From positions 4,411,726 to 4,475,725 of the forward strand of contig CAMZMU010000035.1 in NCBI GenBank assembly GCA_947311845.1: a stretch of DNA of 64,000 bases, read 5' to 3'. Origin of the DNA: Poa pratensis. Its lineage: Eukaryota; Streptophyta; Magnoliopsida; Poales; Poaceae. Position 1 is the first letter of the stretch. Every line of letters starts with the position of its first letter. The translations under genes were made by a program, and so were the position numbers. Shown here piece after piece: positions 55,472 through 64,000 of the stretch. The notes beneath the pieces were generated by a model. It did no database searches. It worked only from the letters and a program-made list of their open reading frames with translations, and was not told the origin of the DNA.

Positions 55472-57979
55472 ATGACTAGCGAGGAGGAGTTAAAACTTGC
55501 TAAAGAAAAACAAGATAAAATTGATCAAGAAAACCTTGATAAAGAACTAGTGAAGCGGGGTTAACCTCGATCGATGATGACGCTCCGGTCACCATGAAAG
55601 CCTTGAAAGATCTCTTTGGGTTCATGAGAGACAAAATGGTTGACGATGTGTATACTCGGGTCATTAATAATCAAAATGCCTATCATCAACCAATGACTCC
55701 ATTGAGTCCTTGAATTATAAGGAGGAGAAAATAAAGCTAAAGTTAATGATAAGCCCCCTCTTAACTTTCTCCACCTAGTTCATATCTCACTCAAGTTCCA
55801 CCCACCCATCCTTATATAACCAACCTAAGTAAACTACCTCCTAAGCTTGATAATACTCATTATTTCTCTTGGAAGAAATCTATGGAGTCTTATTTTCGCA
55901 GCTCATCGGTGCATCTTTGGAGGGTGGTTTTGCAAGGCTACAACCCGGTTGATCCCAACAACCTATCAAAGCAAGAAGAGGTTGATGAACAACTTGATGC
56001 AACCGCTAAGTACATGCTTGAGAGTGCAATGACCGCCAATGATGAAGATCAAGGGCGGACTCTCAAAACCACCAAGGAGGCTTGGGTTTACCTCGAGTCT
56101 ATATATGAAGGAAATAAGGACATTCAACGCTCCAACATGGCTGTCCTTCAACATCAAGTGGACAACTTCATAATGCTAGAAGAAGAGACTCCAACCGATC
56201 TCTTCCGTAGACTCGTCAAGCTTGTTGTGACCATGAGGGAGAATGGAAAGAAGGATATGGATGATGAATGGGTCAAGGCCAAGTTCTCAAGACCATTGTT
56301 CCATACAATGACACTATGGTGATGAATCTTCATGCTAGAGTGGACTGTGCAACAATGTCTCCCAATGACATCTTGGCACAATTCGTCACCTATGACACCT
56401 TGAAGGCCACCTCCAAGAGTTCCATTAATCAAATTCGTGGCGTGAAGAATCTTGCCTTGAAGGCCCATGTGGGAGAACATCCAAGATATGAAGAAAGCAC
56501 AAGTGTTGATCATGAAGAAGATTTGAGAGTGCTCTAAATGAGTGCCTTGCTCTTGCCGCCACCAAGTTTTGGGGCAAAAGAAATTTCAAGAGCAACACCT
56601 CCACACCAAAGAAAAGAACTTGTTTCAATTGTGGGAAGGACAATCACTTCATTAAAGATTGCCCTTATGAGAGAAGGGAGGATCATGGTGGTCAACTCAT
56701 CCTAAAGAGAACAAATACCACCCCAAGCCTCCCTTCATCAAGAGGTCACCTCAAAAGGCTCTTGTGGCATCTACACAAGAGGAGTACGAGTCCGGAGGTG
56801 AAGAGAAGATGATGAAGATAGTGAAGAAGTGGGAATGGCGGCGCTTGCCTTGGGCAACCTTCCTCCTACCATGGCGCCTCTCTTCTCCTCCCCAAATGAT
56901 GACAAGATCTCCAAGCCTATGTGCCTCATGGCAAAGGCAACGAAGGTGAATTCCCCACCTAAAATTAATGTCTTCTCTAAACCATCTCTTTTGGATTGTG
57001 TTGAGGATGTAGAAATGATGAATATAAAGAGGATGCAATTTCCCTCTTTGTGAACACACTTCAAGGTCAAACCAAGAAAACGTTTGAGGATCTCTTGTAT
57101 CAATTTGGAGAAGCTAAGAACCTCCTTGGAGTAAAGGAGGAAAGGATTTGTGAACTTGAAGGGCACGCATGTGACCATGTCGATAAGATTGGTGCTCTAG
57201 AAGATGAACTTGTTGAAGAGCAAGAACTCGTGAGCAAATTGAGGAAATCCAAGTCATGGACTTGGCCAAAGCTAAAGAAACCCGTGACAATGCTCTTGAA
57301 ACATCTAGAGAATACAAAATAAAATATGATGAGCTTCTAGTGGGTCACACTAAACTTCTTGAGGATTTTGAGCAACTAGAAGTAGCCCACAAGGCAACTA
57401 CTAGTGAGCTCACTACTCTCAAAGAGTCATTTGACACATTGCAAGCTAAATATCTTTATAATGATAAAGATGCAAATGCTTGTGCTTCTAACCCTTTGTG
57501 TGTGAAGGCATCTCTTATTGAGGAGAACACTAGGTTGAAGGCCCAACTTGATAAGGGTCTAGCCACATGTATCCAAGGGGAAAAAACCTCAATGATCTTT
57601 TGAGTAATCAAAAGGGAGTTGTTGGTAAGGAAGGCTTGGATTCACTCCCAAGCCAAAGAAGGCCAACAACAAGAAGAAGAAGCCTACACCCCTTCCAAAG
57701 ATATTGTTTATGTGAAGGAGGGGGAGTTGGCCAAGATGAATGCCAACCCCATTGTGGCTGGTGATGCCACTAGGGGCAATGCCACTCACAATGACTTTGC
57801 GGGAAAATATAACCCTTCATATATATGTTCTTATGAAATCTAGAAATGGTTATGTTTTTGCTAAATATGTTGGCACTTCATATGGAGATGATTATCACTA
57901 TGCTATTTAGGTTCCAAAGACCCTTGTGACTAACAAAAGAGGACCCATTCCAAAATGGATACCTAAATCAAAGACTTGA
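55472..57979 (+). pseudogene. gag: Element 2 gag, multiply broken
   Basis: The ATG at 55,472 (MTSEEELKLAKEK) meets a stop at about 55,562, and coding-like sequence goes on in other registers. A UBN2-type region is readable at 55,882-56,322 (HLWRVVLQGYNPVDP, KEAWVYLESIYEGN) and then, shifted, at about 56,268-56,537. The zinc knuckle CFNCGKDNHFIKDC lies at 56,621-56,662. A coiled-coil part is split across 57,050-57,603. The gag stop TGA lies in the junction motif at 57,977-57,979. The domain order equals that of element 1. No intact product is possible. Confidence 0.88.
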
Positions 57980-57989
57980 TTTCTTGTAG
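57977..57989 (+). promoter_or_regulatory. Conserved gag-pol junction motif, element 2
   Basis: TGATTTCTTGTAG, identical to element 1 (38,088-38,100). It begins with the gag stop and ends with the TAG that precedes the pol register. It also reads as a plant 3' splice site. Confidence 0.8.
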
Positions 57990-60900
57990 GGATTTGCTTC
58001 CGGGGGATCTTCATGGCTCATTGATAGTGGGTGTTCATCTCATATGACCGGAAGCAAAGAATTGGTGAAGGATTTATTGAAACAATTACTCTCATTCTCT
58101 CATGTCACCGTTGGGAACAATGCAAGGCTTAAGGTATTGGGATATGGCAAAGTAGTGATCACTCCGGTGTTATCCATATAGAAGGTCCTCCTTGTTGAAT
58201 CCCCTTCATATAATTTACTTTCCGTAAGACAATTATGCAAGGTTGGCTACACCGTTATCTTTAATAAATATCATGTGACCATCCTTTTCACAGACTCTCT
58301 TAAAGTAGCCTTTGTTGGATTTGTTGAAAACGATTTGTATGTGGTTGATTTTTCGAAAGAAACCACTCAAATTGCAACTTGTCTAATGGCTAAATCCGAT
58401 TTGGGATGGCTATGGCATCGCCGCTAGGCCATGTTGGTATGAGAAATTTACAAAACCTTGCAAAGGGTGGGCATGCGATAGGACTAACCGATGTGAATTT
58501 TTCCAAAGATTGTCCTTGTAGCTCTTGCATATCCGGAAAGATGTATGAAAAGAATCATCCCAAGAAGACAATTATCTCCACAAAGAGGCCATTGGAGCTC
58601 CTTCACATGGATCTCTTTGGGCCTCCCAGATATGATAGTCTTGGTGGCAAGAAATATTGTTTGGTGATTGTTGATGATTATTCAAGATATTGTTGGACAT
58701 TCTATATCAAGAGGAAGAGTGAGACTCAAAAGATATTCATTGACTTTGCAACCCTTGTACAACGCCAATATGACACAAAGATTTTGGCTATAAGAAGTGA
58801 CAATGGGACGAGTTCAAGAATTACACTATGGATGATTTCCTAAGTGGGGAGGGCATTCGCCACAAATTTTTCGCTGCATATACTCCCCAACAAAATGGTG
58901 TTGCCGAAAGGAAGAATCACACTCTTATTGATATGGCAAGAACTATGATGGCCGAGTTTCATTCCCCATATAAGTTTTGGGCCGAAACCATCAACACCGC
59001 TTGCCACTACTCAAACCGGCTCTTCTTTCGTCCTCTCATGGAGAAGACACCATATGAACTCCTTACCGGTAACAAGCCTACCGTATCTTACTTTCGTGTA
59101 TTTGGTTGCAAATGCCATGTTTACATCAAAGTTTGTAAAATTGCTAAATTTGAGTCTAGATCTTTCAATGGTATATTTGTTGGATATGCCGCAAACTCTC
59201 ATGCATATAGGGTCTACAACATATCCACCGGATGTGTTGAAGAATCTATGAATGTGGAGTTTGACGAGGATAATGGTTCCCAAGTGGGGAAAATTGACTA
59301 TGATGATGTAGGTGATGTTGAGCCGTCTCTTGCCATTAGATCCATGGGCATTGGGGAACTTATCCCTATGGAAGAACCCTTGGCACCTCAAGATGAGGGA
59401 ACAACTCTACCCAAGTTGAACCACCTACCTTAACAATTGGTCAACAAGCTATCCAAGAACAAGAACAAGATCAAGATCAAGATCTTCATTCTCTTGATCA
59501 TGACATTGCCCAAGACCCACCCAACTCAAATGTGGAACAAGATCTTCATGAACCATCCACTCCAAGAACTCCACAAAGTATTGATCATGAACAAGATGAA
59601 GGCAATGATGAAAATATTTGTGTTGTAGAAAATTTGGTCAAGCCATGGACACGGGTCATTCGGCGTGCATTAAAATTGGATTATCAACAACACTTCAAAG
59701 AAAATATCCTTGGGAGTATCCATAAGGGTGTGTCCACACGCAATCAATTATCTAACTTTTATGGTCATGTCTCTTGTTTGTCTAGTTTAGAACCTCTCAA
59801 GGTATATGATGCTCTTGAAGACATGGATTGGGTTGCGGCTATGCATGAAGAGTTGAACAACTTCAAGCGCAACCAAGTTTGGTCATTGTGGAAAGACCCA
59901 AAGACACAAGCCATAATGTCATTGGAATCAAGTGGATATTAAGAATAAGCAAGACTCACATGGTCAAGTCATCTGCAACAAAGCAAGATTGGTTGCACAA
60001 GGGTTCACCCAAATCGAAGGAGTCGACTACGGTGAAACTTATGCCCCCGTTGCTAGACTTGAATCTGTTCGCTTATTAATTGCCTATGCATCATGCCATA
60101 AAATTGTTCTACATCAAATGGATGTTAAAAGTGTTTTTCGAAATGGTCCACTAAATGAATTGGTGTATGTTAAACAACCTCCGGGATTCGAAGATCCTAA
60201 ATTTCCTAACCACGTCTACTTACTACACAAGGCCTTTATGGGCTCAAGCAAGCTCCTCGTGCTTGGTATGATCATCTCAAGGAGTTCTTAGTAGACCGTG
60301 GCTTTGAAATTGGGGTAATAGATCCTACTCTTTTTACCAAGAGAGTTAACGGAGAGTTTTTTGTATGCCAAATATATGTTGATGATATTATATTTGGTTC
60401 TACTAACCGTGATTTTAGTGATCAATTCTCTAAGCTAATGACCAGGAATTTGAGATGTCTATGATGGGAGAGTTGAATTTCTTCCTTGACTTTGAAATCC
60501 ACCAATGGAGAGAAGGAACATTCTTATGTCAAGCCAAGTATATTAAGGATATGCTCAAGAAGTTTGATATGACAAAGGCAAACCCTTATAAGTTTCCCAT
60601 GGATACAAAGGCGGATCTTCACTTAGATCCGAATGGTAAGGAAGTTGATCAAAAGGTTTATCGTTCTATGATTGGATTTTTGCTTTACCTTTGTGCATCT
60701 AGACCGGATATTATGTTTAGTGTGGGTATGTGTGTAAAGTTCCAATCAAGTCCTAGGGAAAGCCATGAAACAGCGGTTAAAAGGATTCTAAGATACTTGG
60801 TTGATACTCCTAACTATGGTCTTTGGTACCCTCATGGTACAAGCTTTGATCTTGTTGGGTATTCGGATGCGGATTGGGTGGGTTGCAAAATGGATAGAAA

Positions 60901-61326
60901 TCAACTTCGGGTACTTGTCAATTCCTTGGTAGGTCACTTGTGAGTTGGTCTTCAAAGAAACAAAATTGTGTGGCCACCTCCTCCACCGAAGCCGAGTACA
61001 TTGCCGCCGGAAGTTGTTGTGCACAATTATTATGGATGAGGCAAACTTTAAAGGATTATGGTGTCATTTGTGACAAAGTGCCTCTTTTGTGTGACAATGA
61101 AAGTGCCATCAAGATTGCTCACAATCCGGTACTTCATGGGAAGACCAAGCATATTGAGATCCGGTATCATTTTATTCGAGATCATGTTGAGAAGGGCGAT
61201 ATTGAAATCAACTATGTCAACACTAAGCATCAACTCGCCGATATGTTCACAAAGCCTCTTGGTGAAGCAAGATTCAAGGAGTTGAGAGGAGAACTTAATG
61301 TGGTGGACATAAGCAATTGGATTTAG
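57990..61326 (+). pseudogene. pol: Element 2 pol, multiply broken
   Basis: Readable blocks in order are protease [15 protein letters not shown] (about 58,018), integrase from about 58,406 (ELLHMDLFG, IVDDYSRY, then [16 protein letters not shown]), reverse transcriptase from about 59,800 ([43 protein letters not shown] near 60,365-60,405), and RNase H to 61,326 ([36 protein letters not shown]). Breaks include an in-frame TAG at 58,179-58,181 and register changes near 58,425, 58,808, 59,420, 59,885, 59,930, 60,232, 60,441 and 60,900. The C-terminal end is complete here, unlike element 1. It is not functional as it stands. Confidence 0.9.
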
Positions 61327-61390
61327 TGGATTTCTTGCATACCTACCCATATTAGACATTTTTCTTTGGTTTAGATGTAGGCATAGACAT

Positions 61391-61398
61391 AGGGGGAG
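61391..61398 (+). other. Extra polypurine-like tract behind pol, element 2
   Basis: AGGGGGAG within 'ggcatagacatagggggagtg', the same place and nearly the same phrase as in element 1. Confidence 0.6.
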
Positions 61399-61812
61399 TG
61401 TAGCTCAATTCATGAGTCAATACTTCCCCCATAATGCGCAAATAGACAAATCTTGCATAATCGTCACTTTTGTGACCAAATGTGCTTCAAAGATGAGTTT
61501 TGATTTTGAGCCCAAGATATATCTTCACGGCTACAAGTCATACATACTCAAACATGGTGGCTAAGGCCACGACCCTCCTCTCTTTCTTAAGGAGTTGGAT
61601 TTAATTGAACTATTTGGGTATTTTTAAACCTTGCTCTATCTTTTGGAGAAACACTTGGAGATGGTTTTTATTATTTGCATCTTGCAACTCCAAGTTTGTA
61701 TCCACATTCACAGTGACATATCTCTAAACCTAAGCCATGATCTCATCCCATAAAACAGCTCAAATTCTTGCTCAACTTCACATTCATTTGAAACTGGTGT
61801 GTTTGGGTCAGG

Positions 61813-61932
61813 CCCCGGTACTACCGGGACCGAGAGCCGGTACTACCGACACCTGGGAAGTAGCAGTTGCGAAACTGTAAATTTTCTGAGTGGCCGGTAC
61901 TACCGACACATCCGGCTCCGTACTACCGGGCG
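61813..61932. repeat. Inverted LTR-motif cluster upstream of the accessory gene, element 2
   Basis: Four CCGGTACTACCGG-like units, the reverse complement of the LTR orientation, 181-300 nt before the predicted ATG. Confidence 0.9.
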
Positions 61933-62112
61933 TGCGGGATTCCAGTCAAAAAGAAGGGTGGGTCGGGGAAGAGCTCTTTCTTCCCCAACTCGCACTCACT
62001 CCCCTAACCGCCGCCTCTACAAGCACCGCCGGGCCGCCGCCTCCGGCGACCGGATTCCGCCGTCCCCGACCGAATCTGCTCCGTGGGAGCTGCTCCCCTC
62101 TCGCTACTCTCG

Positions 62113-63972
62113 ATGGCCTCCGGTACTTGCCCCATTCATGCTCATTCTTGGTTTCTACTTGAATCTTAGATGCATTTTTGGCAAATCTCTGGTAGCTCCG
62201 TTCATTGCGGTTAAATTCGGTCGGTAGCAACTCATATGGCTTGGGACAGCACCCAATAGTTCTCTAGTGTAAGCGCAGTGTCGATTTCCTCGGATTCGGT
62301 CGATTTCCATTGATGAGATCTGGATGAACTGCACAGGCTCGGTACTACCGCTCCTCACGGTCCATTACTACCGGTCGCCCCTGTGCGGGACTACCGGATT
62401 TTACCACCGGTACTACCAAAACCTGGGAACCTCAACCTATGTTTTACACCTGAAAATTGTTGTTGATCTTATTTTTCTTGAACTTGAGCAGTTACCCCAG
62501 TTCTCTCTACACCTATATATGTTGTTTCACAGGTAGCCGTGGTGGTAAGGGGGTACACTCACGTAAATACAAGAGATCTCGAATCCTTGAGTCTGATGAC
62601 GAGGTTGAAGAAGAAATGGAAGAAGAGATTTTGCCAACAAGAACCACTTCTAGAACTCAAGGTCGCAAGCCTGTGCAAGCCTTCCGCAAGCAAGCCACTC
62701 CAAAGCCATTCACCAAATATCGTCTTCATGAGTATCGTGCCTATATGGAGATTGATCCTTATGATGAGGAGAGGGACCCTCGTGTGAGAAACCCTCACTT
62801 CCACACCATTGAGCAAGAAAGGGTTTATCAACCAGTATATTTGGGATCAACCAAGCAAACCAAAGTGGTGCTTCAACACACCATTGACATCGAGCACATG
62901 AAGAAGGATAATCTTAGAGAATATTTTGCCGAAGCCCTTGCTATGTGTGAAGAATTTGGTCTCATTAACATTATGAGCATCAATCAACCATATATTGAGT
63001 ACTATATTCACCAGTTCTATGCCACCGTCTACTTTGATACTGACAATGCAAGGACCATTAAATGGATGACCAAGGACACTATGCTTGAAACTACTTGGAA
63101 GGAGTTTGGGGCTGTTTTGGGAGGCTATCGTGACTCGGGTCCAAAGTCTGCTTCTGGGTGGAGATGCCACCAAAATGATGAATCCGGTGGCAAGGAGTTG
63201 TGTATTCCCATTACCATGCCAGGAGGAAGGCCGGGTCAAACTGAGCATATTATTCAACCATTTGAGATTATGCACCGTATCTATCGAGAGTCTCTTGCTC
63301 CTCGGATTGGTAATTGGGACCAAGTGCACTCTTATACATTTGATATCTTGGCTAACTCAAAGGAAAATCAAGGGAAGGGAAGAAAACTTGATGTCATGGA
63401 TTTTCTGTATCAAGAACTGTGGCTTGCTGTGCTTGATAGGAGAGTTCCTATCTATGGGCCATTCATCATGGCACTCATTTGTGAAAATGGAGTAAGAAGA
63501 AAGGTGAGAACATATTGGAGGATGGTTTGCCCGTGGTCAAGCACCATACCAACAACTGATAAGGAAGCCACATACTCTACCCGAGGACAAGGGGGTCTCC
63601 AAAACTGATGGAGGCTCATCTAGTGCTCCATCTTGTGCTCCGGATGTTGGGGCCAGTTCTAGTGCTCCTCCACTTGAGGAACCTTCATGGTTCAAGAAAT
63701 TTCAAATCAAGGCCAAGAGGGCTCTTTGCTTCAAGTTGGACCTCCATGAGCGCATGTATGAGGCTCATGTATATCACAAGAAGGCTGCTATGCGTCAGAA
63801 AGAAATGACGAGGAAGTTGGAGATGCCTCACCCTCCCGAGCAACCAAGTGATTTGGTTATCACCCCCAAGGAACAGTGGATCTCCAAGCATGGTTATTGG
63901 AGTGATGATGATGCCCCCAAGACTGAGGATCCGGCTCGTACCCCTGTCCACCGTAGCATGGGTGGAGTGTGA
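62113..63972 (+). CDS. Element 2 accessory gene behind pol, predicted two exons
   Basis: The function is unknown. I predict exon 1 at 62,113-62,122 (10 nt), an intron at 62,123-62,532 (GTACTT...TTTCACAG) and exon 2 from 62,533. Exon 1 plus exon 2 to the stop at 63,606-63,608 is an exact multiple of three (about 361 residues). The product begins basic (SRGGKGVHSRKYKRSR), then acidic (DDEVEEEMEEE), then a folded-looking region with HQFYATVYFDTDNARTIKWM and LDVMDFLYQELWLAV. Near 63,505-63,530 the register seems to change. A continuation rich in Ser/Pro and then charged helices (KKAAMRQKEMTRKLEM, then KEQWISKHGYWSDDDAPKTE) runs to a stop at 63,970-63,972, so the full product was probably longer. 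No signal peptide or membrane segment is seen. It is homologous to the gene at 31,999-33,922. Confidence 0.7.
62123..62532 (+). other. Predicted intron of the element 2 accessory gene
   Basis: 410 nt, donor G|GTACTT, acceptor TTGTTTCACAG|GT, phase 1, matching element 1. Confidence 0.65.
62339..62420. repeat. Inverted LTR-motif cluster inside the intron, element 2
   Basis: About five CGGTACTACCG-like units, opposite in orientation to the LTR cluster. Same relative place as in element 1. Confidence 0.88.
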
Positions 63973-64000
63973 CTCTCCATGTGACATTTCTTAGCATCGC

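Larger units (their letters stand above)
53956..64000 (+). mobile_element. Element 2: Sirevirus (Maximus-like) copia element, cut by the window end
   Basis: The 5' LTR lies at 53,956-55,417, followed by the primer site, broken gag, broken pol and the accessory gene. The 3' LTR lies beyond 64,000. LTR ends (TGAAAGGACATTT...TTGATCCTTTCA), primer site, gag-pol junction 13-mer and gene order match element 1, but the LTR interior, palindrome motif and proteins differ strongly. It is therefore a different family of the same lineage, in opposite orientation. Gag and pol have at least ten frame breaks or stops together, which suggests an older insertion than element 1. Confidence 0.92.

Noticed and set aside
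63500..63575. A second intron in the element 2 accessory gene (donor-like AAAG|GTGAGA near 63,506)
   Set aside because: The implied intron would be about 65 nt and not AT-rich, and element 1 gives no support. A simple indel explains the register change equally well.
63973..64000. 3' LTR of element 2
   Set aside because: No TGAAAGG start or adjacent polypurine tract is present before the window ends.

Overview
This window looks like intergenic, transposon-rich DNA of a large-genome grass, most likely a Triticeae species (wheat, barley, rye or Aegilops type). The grounds are two Sirevirus-type (Maximus-like) Ty1/copia retrotransposons, many Stowaway MITEs with the CTCCCTCCGT terminal repeat flanked by TA, a Poaceae-type tRNA-derived SINE, hAT elements and a solo LTR. 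I see no prokaryotic features. Only one stretch (about 46.9-47.6 kb) looks like a host gene, and its frame is broken once.

Layout. 1-2.0 kb: nothing recognised. 2.0-23.1 kb: an old segmental duplication, present as a truncated copy (about 2.0-3.6 kb) and two nearly complete direct copies (about 9.6-16.2 and 16.4-23.1 kb), with a short piece near 27.2-27.6 kb. The copies carry different insertions: a 4.47-kb solo LTR (4045-8513), a GC-rich hAT-like MITE, an 0.77-kb hAT element, poly(T)-led retroposons, a SINE and Stowaways. The duplicated DNA holds five related blocks without a convincing long ORF. Each ends at a conserved palindromic motif. 23.1-30.1 kb: old AT-rich repeats, one retroposon and the left half of a local promoter-like repeat array.

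30,161-41,976: a complete, young copia element (element 1) on the minus strand. It has near-identical 1.3-kb LTRs, the 5-bp target duplication GACGC, an initiator-Met tRNA primer site, gag, pol and an extra gene between pol and the 3' LTR. 42.0-53.9 kb: the rest of the local array, a 1.74-kb TIR element with a decayed gene, Stowaways (one nested in another), a retroposon, the small host-type gene and two local tandem duplications. 53,956-64,000: a second, related but older copia element (element 2) on the plus strand, cut by the window end, with gag and pol broken in many places.

How the parts work together. Gag and Pol of element 1 would supply capsid, protease, integrase, reverse transcriptase and RNase H for copy-and-paste transposition. 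The most notable result is the extra gene downstream of pol. In both elements it is predicted to be spliced from a tiny first exon (13 and 10 nt) to a long second exon. Splice phase and junction context are the same, and the reading frame closes in both. Each element also carries its own LTR-specific repeat motif (GGAAACTCCGG in element 1, GGTAGTACCGG in element 2) a second time in the opposite orientation, as one cluster about 0.2-0.3 kb upstream of that exon and one inside the intron. This suggests a separately regulated accessory transcription unit in this lineage. All functional statements are inferences from sequence alone.
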